A program made the translations under genes and the position numbers. Positions 1 to 9,518 of a stretch of DNA of 64,000 bases are shown here, one piece after another (the first letter of the stretch is position 1; the number at the start of each line of letters is the position of its first letter). The notes beneath the pieces are model-generated. The model was not told the origin of the DNA and ran no database searches. It saw only the letters and a program-made list of their open reading frames with translations. The stretch covers positions 1-64,000 of the forward strand of contig CAZIUC010000020.1 in NCBI GenBank assembly GCA_964542455.1, written 5' to 3'. The DNA comes from PFJX01 sp964542455 (GTDB taxonomy: Bacteria; Pseudomonadota; Gammaproteobacteria; Burkholderiales; Thiobacillaceae).

Positions 1-35
1 ACCCTGCTTGACCATCCAGGCAGCGAATGCCATCA

Positions 36-72
36 CGGGCGGTGACCGTACTCACCGGGCGCGGATTGAAAC
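36..72 (+). repeat. Variant CRISPR repeat with replaced stem
   Basis: Positions 55-72 equal the last 18 nt of the array repeat, but the upstream half differs. It still forms a hairpin: CGGTGA (40-45), loop CCGTAC, TCACCG (52-57). Counting back 37 nt places the unit at 36-72 and leaves 35 nt at 1-35, the normal spacer length, so the array may continue left of the window. It could instead be a recombined repeat or an assembly join. Confidence 0.5.
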
Positions 73-2795
73 ATTGTGGTGGTCTGGTAGTTTATGCGGC
101 TTGTCGGCGCTTCGCCCGGCCTCCCGGCCGGGCGCGGATTGAAACCAACGAATACCCAATTCATCCATCACTTCTTTGGGCTTCGCCCGGCCTCCCGGCC
201 GGGCGCGGATTGAAACTCTTTGCCCGTGTTGAGGGTGATGAGCGAGATTTCGCTTCGCCCGGCCTCCCGGCCGGGCGCGGATTGAAACCGTTTGTGTCTC
301 CAGCGGACACCCACGCGGCCCTGGGCTTCGCCCGGCCTCCCGGCCGGGCGCGGATTGAAACGGCGACTAGGTGGATACAAAACGGTGCATCGCTGGCTTC
401 GCCCGGCCTCCCGGCCGGGCGCGGATTGAAACTCTGCCGCCGCGCGGGCGATGAATACGACCACCAAGCTTCGCCCGGCCTCCCGGCCGGGCGCGGATTG
501 AAACAAAATCTTGAACGGAGTCACACCATGACCACCACCGCTTCGCCCGGCCTCCCGGCCGGGCGCGGATTGAAACATCTCCGCCAATGCCAGCCTGGAA
601 GGCATGACCAAGGCGCTTCGCCCGGCCTCCCGGCCGGGCGCGGATTGAAACGCGCCGATCCTCGCGCGGCTGCGCGGCGTGATGGATGCTTCGCCCGGCC
701 TCCCGGCCGGGCGCGGATTGAAACGTTGAAGGCCGGGACGAACTCCTCGAACTCCATGGCTTCGCCCGGCCTCCCGGCCGGGCGCGGATTGAAACACCGC
801 TGTTGCCAGACCATCCCCGCTCGTTGCGCGCTTCGCCCGGCCTCCCGGCCGGGCGCGGATTGAAACCATATAGAGGTACTTGGGTCGTACCACGCCAGCG
901 GCTTCGCCCGGCCTCCCGGCCGGGCGCGGATTGAAACACCACCCACGATCGCGATATGGTACTGGACGGAAGCTTCGCCCGGCCTCCCGGCCGGGCGCGG
1001 ATTGAAACAAGCGAGAGGGTGGCGACGTGATTGTCACCAAGAGCTTCGCCCGGCCTCCCGGCCGGGCGCGGATTGAAACGACACCACGTTGGTCGGCCTC
1101 GCCGGCGGCGCCCCGCTTCGCCCGGCCTCCCGGCCGGGCGCGGATTGAAACTGCTATGAGTTCGGCGGCCTGTGGGATAGCTACCGCGCTTCGCCCGGCC
1201 TCCCGGCCGGGCGCGGATTGAAACTGCCGCTCTCCGAAGCCAGTACAGCACCAGCGCCGCTTCGCCCGGCCTCCCGGCCGGGCGCGGATTGAAACTTCGA
1301 GCAGGATGGACAGTATTACGGCATTGGTAAGCTTCGCCCGGCCTCCCGGCCGGGCGCGGATTGAAACCTCTACTGCGGGCGAGCTTGCTACAGAAACCCC
1401 GAGCTTCGCCCGGCCTCCCGACCGGGCGCGGATTGAAACTACGATGGTGGCAGCGTCCAGGCTGGATTTTTTAGCTTCGCCCGGCCTCCCGGCCGGGCGC
1501 GGATTGAAACCCCTGTATCCACGTTGATGGCCGTCGATTGTTCGAGCTTCGCCCGGCCTCCCGGCCGGGCGCGGATTGAAACGTAGCAGTGGTTTGGCTG
1601 CCAGAAGAATAGCGCGGCTTCGCCCGGCCTCCCGGCCGGGCGCGGATTGAAACCTCTATGCCGGGATCTACTGGGAAGAGTATCGCGGGCTTCGCCCGGC
1701 CTCCCGGCCGGGCGCGGATTGAAACTGCCCGTACAGGTCAACAAACGGCCCGCTTCCGAAGGCTTCGCCCGGCCTCCCGGCCGGGCGCGGATTGAAACGC
1801 GGCGCCGCGTGATCGGTGGGAAATCAAGAGGAGCTTCGCCCGGCCTCCCGGCCGGGCGCGGATTGAAACGGCGCCGGTAACGGCCGGTAAGTCCGGCTTT
1901 GCCTGCTTCGCCCGGCCTCCCGGCCGGGCGCGGATTGAAACGCTGGTCGCGGCCAACGCGGCGCGAAAGTACCTGGCTTCGCCCGGCCTCCCGGCCGGGC
2001 GCGGATTGAAACAGGTGCGGCATGGCCGCGTCGGCCTGGTCCTGGATGCTTCGCCCGGCCTCCCGGCCGGGCGCGGATTGAAACTCTATCGCCATGATCG
2101 CGCTGATCCGGATGAAGGTGCTTCGCCCGGCCTCCCGGCCGGGCGCGGATTGAAACCGATCAAGGCTGAAACCCTGGAGATGGATTCCCCCGGCTTCGCC
2201 CGGCCTCCCGGCCGGGCGCGGATTGAAACTTGTTTACCCCAGCGCGCAGGGACTGGGCCTTGGCCGCTTCGCCCGGCCTCCCGGCCGGGCGCGGATTGAA
2301 ACCGCTGCGAAATCACGCGCGCCACCATCGCGGCGGCGCTTCGCCCGGCCTCCCGGCCGGGCGCGGATTGAAACTCGGTTTTGCGTGGCCGCACTTGGGG
2401 CAAACGCGGCTTCGCCCGGCCTCCCGGCCGGGCGCGGATTGAAACATGGTGATGGCTCGTGGTCGGGGGATTGCCAGGCTATGCTTCGCCCGGCCTCCCG
2501 GCCGGGCGCGGATTGAAACCGGCCGGCCATTACGGCGGAGCGGACCCGGTGACCGCTTCGCCCGGCCTCCCGGCCGGGCGCGGATTGAAACAGCAAAACT
2601 CCAGCAATATCCCTGCAAAACGAGGCGCTTCGCCCGGCCTCCCGGCCGGGCGCGGATTGAAACATCGACTCGCGCGGTAACTTCAAGGCCTCGGTACGCT
2701 TCGCCCGGCCTCCCGGCCGGGCGCGGATTGAAACACTTGAAACGGATAGGAGAAGCGGCAATGCTCGCGCTTCGCCCGGCCTCCCGGCCGGGCGC

Positions 2796-2827
2796 GGATT
2801 GAAACTATCCAGGATTGAAACTATCCA
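2796..2827 (+). repeat. 16-bp tandem duplication at the end of the last CRISPR repeat
   Basis: GGATTGAAACTATCCA occurs at 2796-2811 and again directly at 2812-2827. It joins the repeat 3' end to the first six bases of the trailing sequence, consistent with a slip or aborted integration at the distal end of the array. Confidence 0.85.
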
Positions 2828-2830
2828 CCC

Positions 2831-2854
2831 AGCAGGCTGGAAGCCTGCGCTACA
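2831..2854. repeat. Half copy of the ~72-bp palindromic repeat (family R)
   Basis: AGCAGGCTGGAAGCCTGCGC followed by TACA is one arm of the family whose full copies lie at 26064, 52788, 56120, 59859 and 62734. It sits between the last full CRISPR repeat and the decayed repeat at 2856-2880. Confidence 0.75.
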
Positions 2855-2932
2855 AGTATCGCCCAGGCTCACGGCCGGGCTTATCAAGTTGACGCAGCCC
2901 GCAACACGCGATTGTGCCGGGGTGCTACCGCC

Positions 2933-3418
2933 CTACCGTGCGTTGCGCGCAATCTCCGCCAATAGCCCGGCCGATGCGTCTTCCACCATGTCCAGCACCT
3001 GCTCGAAAGCCTTGCTGCCACCGTAGTACGGGTCCGGCACATTGAGGTTGGGAAAGCGGCCACTGAACGCCAGGAAAAGCTTCACCTTGTGTTTATATTG
3101 CTCCGGGCAACGTTTTAGCAGGTTATTGAGGTTGTCACGATCCATCACCAGGATGTAGTCGAACTCCGCGAAGTCCTTGTCGCTGACATGGCGGCCACGC
3201 AGTTTGGAAAGATCGTAGCCGCGACCCAGAGCGGCTTTCTGCGCGCGCGCGTCCGGCGAACTGCCGACGTGAAAATCATGGGTGCCGGCTGAGTCGATAT
3301 GTAGCCGGTGCAACACGCCAGCCGTTTCGGCCTTGCGACGGAGTACACCTTCAGCGGTGGGGGAGCGGCAGATATTGCCCATGCAGACCATGAGGATCGA
3401 GATTTTGTTCGGTTTCAT
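2933..3418 (-). CDS. Low-molecular-weight protein-tyrosine phosphatase
   Basis: This is a cytoplasmic phosphatase of the LMW-PTP family, 161 aa, the usual length. The N-terminal P-loop VCMGNICRS carries the C(X)5R signature, with nucleophile Cys12 and Arg18. The general-acid loop NVPDPYYGG puts the acid at about Asp129. Family members dephosphorylate phosphotyrosine proteins such as bacterial tyrosine kinases of polysaccharide export, or act on small aryl phosphates. No kinase or polysaccharide export gene is next to it, so the partner is unknown. The gene stands alone between the CRISPR array and the tRNA. Confidence 0.95.
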   Translation of the reverse strand: MKPNKISILMVCMGNICRSPTAEGVLRRKAETAGVLHRLHIDSAGTHDFHVGSSPDARAQKAALGRGYDLSKLRGRHVSDKDFAEFDYILVMDRDNLNNLLKRCPEQYKHKVKLFLAFSGRFPNLNVPDPYYGGSKAFEQVLDMVEDASAGLLAEIARNAR

Positions 3419-3683
3419 GTCTGTATCTGTCTGTGGCGAGTGAGTTTCCGAGTCATGACGCGGTAATTGTCTTCGACTACCGAGAAAGCGTGTGTCTCAC
3501 TGTCGGAGGGTTCAGCGGCAGGTTCCGGCAGGTTGTTTCCGTGCTTCAGCGCTTGCAAGTGGAGGCACGGAGATAGGCCTCTCTGTATGGTGGGTTGTCT
3601 CGCTCAAGCGCATCGCGAATTATTGGAACTGGCGTTTCATTCTCGATCAATACCTCCACAGTGGCGGTATGACGAGGTGCTCC

Positions 3684-3773
3684 TGGCGGAGAGAGGGGGA
3701 TTCGAACCCCCGTTAGTGCAAGCACTAAACCGGATTTCGAATCCGGCGCATTCGACCACTCTGCCATCTCTCC
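3684..3773 (-). tRNA. tRNA-Ser (anticodon CGA)
   Basis: On the minus strand the 5' GGAGAGA (3773-3767) pairs with TCTCTCC (3694-3688), followed by discriminator G at 3687 and an encoded CCA at 3686-3684. The anticodon arm CCGGA-TTCGAAA-TCCGG gives anticodon CGA, reading UCG. A long variable arm around TAGTGCTTGCACTA and the T arm GGGGGTTCGAATCCCCC are present, as expected for class II tRNA-Ser. Confidence 0.98.
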
Positions 3774-3857
3774 GGGTCTATGCTTCCCGCGAAGGCTGGC
3801 CTTATGCGGGAAAGGGCGGCATTCTACCCACATTCTCATCAGGTCGAAACGCGCGCA

Positions 3858-5252
3858 ATGCAAATGACTTGGTCCAACTATTTCGGGGGTTTTCTGCTGT
3901 CGGCCGTGCTGGCTTTGTGCCTGGCGGGTTGCACGCCCGCGCCCATTCCAGCCCCGGAGGATTCGGGTGAGCTGGTGGTGGTTACGCGTAACAGCCCGAC
4001 CACCTACTACCTGAATGCCAAGTCCGAAGCGGTGGGCTTCGAACACGATCTGGTGATGCAGTTCGCGGAGAAACAGGGCTGGAAGGTGCGCTTCGTGCTT
4101 GCCGAGACCTTGCCGGATTTATTTGAAATCATGAAAAAAGGCCAAGCCCATATCGCGGCGGCCGGCTTGAGCGCGACGGAGGGACGCCGGCTAAACCATC
4201 GTTTCGGACCTACTTATGGTCAGGTAAAGGAATGGGTGGTTTGCCGCCAGACGCGTCAACTTCCGAAAACACCGGCTGACTTGGCTGGTATGCGCCTGGA
4301 AGTGGTGGCGCAAAGTAGCCATGTCGAGAGCCTGCGTTTGCTCAAGCGGCGTCAGTCCGATCTGGCCTGGGTGGAAATGAATGTACCCAGTTCGGAAGAG
4401 TTGCTGGAACGGGTCGAATTGGGGCTCAGTGATTGCACCGTCGCGGATTCCGACAGTTTTGATATCGCGCGCAATTTCCACCCGCTCCTGACTCGTACTT
4501 TTGCCCTGGGCAACAGTCAGCCTCAGGCCTGGATGGTCGGGCAGCGCATGGGGCTGGGATTTTCTCGCCAAGTGATGCGGTATTTTCAGGAAAGCGAGAA
4601 GAGTGGTGAGTTGGTTCGCTTGCGCGAGCGCTATTTCGGCCATGTTCAACAACTGGAAGAGGCGGATGTACTGGGCGTTCTGGAAAAACGCGGCACCTTG
4701 TTGCGTTCTCTGGCGCCACATTTCTACAAGGCGCAGAACGAAACCGACATGGATTGGCGTTTGCTGGCTGCAGTGGCGTATCAGGAGTCGCAGTGGAACA
4801 CACAGGCGGTTTCCTTTACGGGTGTGCGCGGCATCATGATGCTGACTGAGGACACCGCGGACCAATTGGGTGTGAAAGATCGCCTGGACCCACGCGAGAG
4901 CATCCTTGGCGGCGCCCGTTACATCATTTCTTTGATGGCGGCGCTGCCGGAAGAGATCGTCGATACGGATCGCATCTGGATGGCGTTAGCCGCCTACAAC
5001 GTCGGCATGGGACATGTGCAGGATGCACGCGCACTGGCGAAAAAGCTGGGGCGCAACCCGAATACCTGGAATGACCTGAAAGAGATCCTGCCCCTGCTCA
5101 GCCGGGGCAAGTATGCCGCGAAGCTGAAATATGGCTATGCGCGCGGCGGCGAGGCGCGAGCCTTCGTCGAGAACGTGCGCACCTATTACGACATCCTGGC
5201 GAAGTACGAGAAGCCGTATCGCAGCTTTTTTTCCGGGCTGAAGGGCGGATAA
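3858..5252 (+). CDS. mltF: Membrane-bound lytic murein transglycosylase F
   Basis: MltF is an outer-membrane lipoprotein that cleaves peptidoglycan glycan strands to 1,6-anhydromuropeptides. The start at 3858 gives 464 aa with a lipoprotein signal ending in the lipobox LAGC (Cys25). The open frame runs back to 3780, but the upstream residues are charged and unlike a signal. Residues about 35-265 are a periplasmic solute-binding-protein-like domain (SBP_bac_3 type) that acts as a regulatory module in this family. Residues about 295-440 are the goose-lysozyme-like SLT domain, with the catalytic Glu in AVAYQESQWN (Glu310), then GVRGIMMLTEDTA and AAYNVGMGH. It is transcribed away from the tRNA, with a repeat palindrome downstream. 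Confidence 0.95.
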   Translation: MQMTWSNYFGGFLLSAVLALCLAGCTPAPIPAPEDSGELVVVTRNSPTTYYLNAKSEAVGFEHDLVMQFAEKQGWKVRFVLAETLPDLFEIMKKGQAHIAAAGLSATEGRRLNHRFGPTYGQVKEWVVCRQTRQLPKTPADLAGMRLEVVAQSSHVESLRLLKRRQSDLAWVEMNVPSSEELLERVELGLSDCTVADSDSFDIARNFHPLLTRTFALGNSQPQAWMVGQRMGLGFSRQVMRYFQESEKSGELVRLRERYFGHVQQLEEADVLGVLEKRGTLLRSLAPHFYKAQNETDMDWRLLAAVAYQESQWNTQAVSFTGVRGIMMLTEDTADQLGVKDRLDPRESILGGARYIISLMAALPEEIVDTDRIWMALAAYNVGMGHVQDARALAKKLGRNPNTWNDLKEILPLLSRGKYAAKLKYGYARGGEARAFVENVRTYYDILAKYEKPYRSFFSGLKGG

Positions 5253-5329
5253 ACCAGCGGGACAGCGCCTTCCGAAAAGCTTTTTTCGCGTTACCTGGTG
5301 ATGCGACAGAAAGTGTTCGAGGGAGTGGC

Positions 5330-5451
5330 CTCCCCCTTTTCCAAAGGGGAATGGGGGGTACCGAAGTGTAGGGGCTTCATCAGATATAGCGACGTTTGCC
5401 TGAGCAGCCCTCTCAGAAATCCCCCCTACCCCCCTTTGGCAAAGGGGGGAA
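5330..5451. repeat. C-run/G-run palindromic element (family K), copy 1
   Basis: The left arm TCCCCCTTTTCCAAAGGGGA and the right arm CCCCCCTTTGGCAAAGGGGG are inverted relative to each other, separated by about 60 bp. The centre contains, on the minus strand, the module CTGATGAAGCCCCTAC, also found at 47625 and 57549. It is intergenic between convergent mltF and serS. Confidence 0.85.
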
Positions 5452-5512
5452 CCACCGTTCCACCGCATCACTGGTTGACGCGAGAAGCACCTTGGGCAAC
5501 ACGCCGGTTCCC

Positions 5513-6796
5513 TTACTCGTGGGCGATGACGCTGGCACCGTTCATGTAGGGGCGCAGAACTTCGGGGATGGCCACACTGCCGTCTGCGTTCTGGTAGTTC
5601 TCCAGCACCGCCACCAGGGCGCGGCCGACGGCCAGGCCGGAACCGTTTAGGCTGTGGATGAGTTCCGGCTTGCCTGGCTTGCCGTCTTTCTCGGTGCGAT
5701 AGCGGGCCTGCATGCGGCGCGCCTGGAAGGCTTCGAAGTTGGAGCAGGAGGAGATTTCCCGGTAAGTGTTCTGGCCGGGCAGCCAGACTTCCAGGTCATA
5801 GGTTTTCGCGGCGGAAAATCCCAGGTCGCCTGTGCACAAAGAGACCACGCGATAGGGCAGATCGAGCTTGCGCAGAATGGTTTCGGCGTGGCCGGTGAGT
5901 TCTTCCAGGGCGTCGTAGGAATCCTCGGGGCGCACGAATTGCACCATTTCCACTTTGTCGAACTGGTGTTGGCGGATCATGCCGCGCGTGTCCTTGCCAT
6001 AGGAGCCGGCTTCCGAGCGAAAACAGGGGGTGTGGGCAACCAGCTTGATGGGCAGGTTCTCGGCCGGGATGATCTCGTCGCGTACGATATTGGTGACCGG
6101 CACTTCGGCGGTGGGGATGAGATACATGCCGTTCGTGAGCTTGAACAGGTCTTCCTCGAATTTGGGCAACTGGCCGGTGCCGCGCATGGAGTCCGCATTC
6201 ACCAGATAGGGCACATAGACCTCTTCGTAGCCATGCTCCTGGGTGTGGGTGTCGAGCATGAATTGCGCCAGTGCCCGATGCAACCTTGCCAGGGCGCCAC
6301 GCATCAGTACGAAGCGGCTGGTTGTGATCTTCACCGCGGTCGGAAAATCGAGCAGGTCGAGGTTCTCGCCGATTTCCACATGATCGAGGGCCGGCAGCGG
6401 AAAAACGCGTGGCGTGCCGACGCGACGTACTTCCAGGTTGTCCTGCTCGCCCTTGCCCGCCGGCACGCTTTCATGCGGCAGGTTGGGAATGGTCATGAGC
6501 AGCGCGGAAAAGTCTTCCTGGATGCCGGTCAGGCGTTCTTCGGCGACTTTAAGGTCGTCGCCCAGGCCGGTGACTTCGGCCATCAAGGCGCTCGCGTCTT
6601 CGCCTTTGCTTTTGGCCAGGCCGATCTGTTTGGAAAGCTGATTGCGGCGGGCTTGGAAATCCTGCGTACGTACCTGGATGGCCTTGCGCTCAGCTTCGAG
6701 TTGTTCGATGCGGGCGGTGTCCAGAGTGACGCCACGGCTGGAAAGCCTGAGTGCGACGGCGGCAAGATCCTTGCGAAGAAGCTGAATGTCGAGCAT
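5513..6796 (-). CDS. serS: Seryl-tRNA synthetase
   Basis: SerS is a cytoplasmic class II aminoacyl-tRNA synthetase charging tRNA-Ser (and tRNA-Sec where present). At 427 aa it has the family length. The N-terminal ~110 residues form the tRNA-binding coiled-coil arm (LEAERKAIQVRTQDFQARRN region). The catalytic core shows motif 2 in RSEAGSYGKDTRGMIRQHQF, the serine-binding TAEVPVTN, and motif 3 NGSGLAVGRALVAVLENYQ. It ends with VAIPEVLRPYM, the usual SerRS C terminus. It is convergent with mltF. Confidence 0.98.
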   Translation of the reverse strand: MLDIQLLRKDLAAVALRLSSRGVTLDTARIEQLEAERKAIQVRTQDFQARRNQLSKQIGLAKSKGEDASALMAEVTGLGDDLKVAEERLTGIQEDFSALLMTIPNLPHESVPAGKGEQDNLEVRRVGTPRVFPLPALDHVEIGENLDLLDFPTAVKITTSRFVLMRGALARLHRALAQFMLDTHTQEHGYEEVYVPYLVNADSMRGTGQLPKFEEDLFKLTNGMYLIPTAEVPVTNIVRDEIIPAENLPIKLVAHTPCFRSEAGSYGKDTRGMIRQHQFDKVEMVQFVRPEDSYDALEELTGHAETILRKLDLPYRVVSLCTGDLGFSAAKTYDLEVWLPGQNTYREISSCSNFEAFQARRMQARYRTEKDGKPGKPELIHSLNGSGLAVGRALVAVLENYQNADGSVAIPEVLRPYMNGASVIAHE

Positions 6797-6887
6797 GGGA
6801 AGCGATCGGTGAATGACGGAAAACGCCGCATTCTACCCGCGCGAGCGGCTTCGCTTTGTTGGCAAGCGGCCGGATTTTTCAGCGCAA

Positions 6888-9518
6888 TCAGGCGGCGGGT
6901 TCGTCCGACTGCAAACGCTCCAATTCCTGGCGAATGGGGATCAACAGGCGGATGAATGCTGCTTCCAGCTCTTCCTGGGCGGTCAGACAGGCCTCCAGGT
7001 CGCCGGCCTTGGCGCTGGCTTCGACTTCAGTGGCCAGGGCGGTAGCCTCGCTGGCGCCGAGATAGGCGGTGGCGCCTTTGAGTTGGTGCGCTTGCCGCGC
7101 CGCGAGGGGAAGATCGCGCACAGCCAGGGCTTGAGTTAGCTGCGCGAGCAGGTCTTCGCTGCTGCTGAGAAACAGCGTCAACATTTCTTCCACTTTGCGC
7201 GCATCACCACGGCACAGGCGGTAGATCTTCGCCAGGTCGAAGGAGGTATCCACCGCCGCGGCCAATGGTGATTCGGGCTGCAATGGGACATTGACGCGAC
7301 TACGTCCCGGCAGCCAGCGCTGCAGGGCCGCATTGAGCGCTTCCGCGTGCAGGGGTTTTCCCAAATAAGCGTCCATGCCCGCCTCGCGGCAGGTTTCCTC
7401 GAAACCAGGCCTGGCATTGGCAGTTAGCGCCAGGATAGGCAAACGCGGTCGCTTCTGTTGTTTTTCCCGCTCGCGGATGGCGCGGGTGGCGGTCATGCCG
7501 TCCCATTCGGGCATCTGGCAGTCCATCAACACAAGATCCACTTGCTCGTGTTCCAGCAGTTCAAATGCGGCCTTGCCGTTATCCGCCAGCAGCACCTTCA
7601 CACCGCAATCTTCAAGCATGAACCCGACCAACTTCTGGTTGACCGGGTTGTCTTCCGCCACCAGGACGCGCACGTCCGGGAACTGCGGTGGCAACGCTTC
7701 AGGGTGGTCACCATGGTCGGATAAGCGGCGACTGGGTGGCTGGCCGGGAGCAAGATGCAGATGAAAGCGGAAGGTACTGCCCTGATCGGGCGTGCTCTCG
7801 AGCGTGAGTTCGCCTCCCATCAGCGTCGACAACTGCCGGCAGATCGCCAGCCCCAGGCCGGTGCCGCCGAATTTGCGGCTGACCGAACCGTCGGCCTGCG
7901 CGAATGCCTGAAAGATGTGCTCCTGTACGGCGTGCGGAATGCCGATGCCACTGTCGCGCACGGCGAATTGAATCATCTCGCCATCCAAAGCATCCGCGGC
8001 CAGAACCACCGAACCTTGCTGGGTGAACTTGATCGCGTTATCCAGCAGATTGAGCAGAATCTGGCGTAGCCGTAATGGATCTCCGCGCACCCAGATGGGC
8101 AGGTCGCCGGTTTTTTCCAGGCGCAGAGCCAACCCTTTGGCATCCGCGCGGGGACGGTAGAGCGCCAGCACATCTTTCAGCAAAGCATGGAGATCGAAGT
8201 CGATCTCCTCCAGGCTCAGTTGGCCGGCCTCGATTTTCGAGAAATCCAGGAGATCGTTGATGATGCGCATCAAGGCTTCCGCGGAGCGGGAAATGGCCTC
8301 GGCATATTCCAGTTGCCGGGCGCTGAGCGGACTAGCCAGTAGCAGCCGGGTCATGCCCAGGATGCCGTTCATCGGGGTGCGAATCTCATGGCTCACGTTC
8401 GCCACGAACTGCGACTTCATTTCCGTCGCTTCCAGCGCGGCATCGCGCGCGGCCCTGAGCGCGGCCTCGGCCTCTTTCTGCGCGGAGATATCGCGCATGA
8501 TGGCCTGAATGACCGGGCGCCCGTCCAGGGTCATGGCATGGAGCGCGATCTCGGCCGGGAAGGTGCTGCCATCCGGTCGCCGCGCGGTCCAGTCGAATAC
8601 GGTGTGGCCCTGCTTCACCGCCTCTTGGAGTTGGCGCCGCGCCAGGACGATGGAAGACGTGCCGCAGGGTTGCTCGGTTATCCCAAGCTCCTCTGGCCGG
8701 CGCGCGAGAAAATCTTCCACTTCGCTCAGATGGAACATTTCCAGCGTGGCCGGGTTGCAGTCCATGAAGCCATGCTGGTCGAGAATGACAATGCCATCGC
8801 TATTGGTCTCGAACAGGGTCTGGAACTTGGTGCGTTCACGTTCGGTGATGGCGGCCAGACGCGCGCTACGCTTGATTACCGCCCCGGCCACGATGGCGGC
8901 CACCAGCGCGGCCAGCAAACCGAGCAGGATCATCAACCAGCGTGTCTGCTCATAACTGGTGTGCGCGTTGTCGGCCGCCTGCGCACTCATCTCGCGCTGG
9001 ATGCGGATCAGTTCATCCAGTTCCTTGACCAGATCACGTTGCAGGGGAATGCCCTCTTTTTGCAGCAACTCGAAGGCCAGGAAGGTGTAACCCTCCACCC
9101 CGAGGTCCACGGTGCGCACCATCACTGGCTGGTTCGCCCGCGTCAGCCGGTCGATGCGTGCCAGCACCTCTTTTTCCCGTGTGTGCTTGAGCATGGGCTC
9201 CAGTTCCATCCGCACCATCTGGTAAGTCGACCCGTATTGATAGAAGCGCAGCATTTCCTGGTCTTTATCGAAGGGGTCGTTCATCACCACGATGGACAGC
9301 ATGGAAATGGCGCGATCACGCAGTATGTCGCGCATCTGGCTGCCCAGCCGTGATTTCACGCTGTTTTCGTGAACGATGGCCTCCAGGTTGGCATTGGTCT
9401 CCGCCAACTGGCGCACACCCAGCACGGTCAACGCCACGATCAAAGCCAGTGCCAGCGCGAAACCGGCGCCAACAGTGAAAATCAGCTTGCGGGCGAGAAG
9501 AGCATTACTGGCGATCAC
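6888..9518 (-). CDS. Hybrid sensor histidine kinase with PAS, HisKA, HATPase, REC and HPt domains
   Basis: An 876-aa inner-membrane phosphorelay kinase. Hydrophobic segments at about 12-34 and 194-214 bracket a ~160-residue sensor region with no recognised ligand motif. Then come a PAS domain (about 225-345), the HisKA box FVANVSHEIRTPMNG with His377, an HATPase (GGTGLGLAICRQL), a REC domain (LVAEDNPVNQKLV, phospho-Asp in LVLMDCQMPEWDG, Lys in YLGKPLHA) and a C-terminal HPt with AARQAHQLKGATAYLG. The layout resembles BarA/TorS-type kinases. No partner response regulator is adjacent, so the output is unknown; the HTH-REC gene at 11689 is the nearest candidate, which is speculation. Confidence 0.93.
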   Translation of the reverse strand: MIASNALLARKLIFTVGAGFALALALIVALTVLGVRQLAETNANLEAIVHENSVKSRLGSQMRDILRDRAISMLSIVVMNDPFDKDQEMLRFYQYGSTYQMVRMELEPMLKHTREKEVLARIDRLTRANQPVMVRTVDLGVEGYTFLAFELLQKEGIPLQRDLVKELDELIRIQREMSAQAADNAHTSYEQTRWLMILLGLLAALVAAIVAGAVIKRSARLAAITERERTKFQTLFETNSDGIVILDQHGFMDCNPATLEMFHLSEVEDFLARRPEELGITEQPCGTSSIVLARRQLQEAVKQGHTVFDWTARRPDGSTFPAEIALHAMTLDGRPVIQAIMRDISAQKEAEAALRAARDAALEATEMKSQFVANVSHEIRTPMNGILGMTRLLLASPLSARQLEYAEAISRSAEALMRIINDLLDFSKIEAGQLSLEEIDFDLHALLKDVLALYRPRADAKGLALRLEKTGDLPIWVRGDPLRLRQILLNLLDNAIKFTQQGSVVLAADALDGEMIQFAVRDSGIGIPHAVQEHIFQAFAQADGSVSRKFGGTGLGLAICRQLSTLMGGELTLESTPDQGSTFRFHLHLAPGQPPSRRLSDHGDHPEALPPQFPDVRVLVAEDNPVNQKLVGFMLEDCGVKVLLADNGKAAFELLEHEQVDLVLMDCQMPEWDGMTATRAIREREKQQKRPRLPILALTANARPGFEETCREAGMDAYLGKPLHAEALNAALQRWLPGRSRVNVPLQPESPLAAAVDTSFDLAKIYRLCRGDARKVEEMLTLFLSSSEDLLAQLTQALAVRDLPLAARQAHQLKGATAYLGASEATALATEVEASAKAGDLEACLTAQEELEAAFIRLLIPIRQELERLQSDEPAA

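Larger units (their letters stand above)
36..2880 (+). CRISPR. CRISPR array, 38 complete 37-nt repeats plus a variant first unit and a decayed last unit
   Basis: Complete repeats start at 109 and end at 2805. Each is 37 nt, begins GCTTCGCCCGG and ends GCGGATTGAAAC. Inside is a 9-bp stem, CGCCCGGCC / GGCCGGGCG, with a TCCC loop, followed by an 11-nt CGGATTGAAAC tail. The 38 spacers are 34-38 nt and all look different. One repeat (1403-1439) has a G-to-A change at 1421 that breaks a stem pair. The ATTGAAAC 3' end is typical of type I and III repeats whose crRNA handle is cut at the stem base, so transcription is read as plus-strand with the leader to the left, outside the window. This fits decay at the right end: positions 2856-2880 match the first 25 nt of the repeat at 20 of 25 positions. 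No cas gene is visible, so the subtype is not assigned. Confidence 0.98.

Noticed and set aside
27..2887. Several long open frames across the CRISPR array with repeated ASPGLPAGRGLK or FNPRPAGRPGEA peptides
   Set aside because: They are artefacts of a stop-free repeat plus stop-poor spacers; the 37-nt repeat and unique spacers explain the sequence fully.
3467..4046. ORFs overlapping the tRNA-Ser gene on both strands
   Set aside because: They read through the tRNA and the mltF 5' region without any domain; the tRNA structure is clear.
5255..5290. CGAAAAGCTTTTTTCG after mltF as a terminator
   Set aside because: The stem is A/T only and short; it is too weak to call.
5654..6955. 433-aa ORF antisense to serS
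   Set aside because: No recognisable domain; the opposite strand is unmistakably SerRS.
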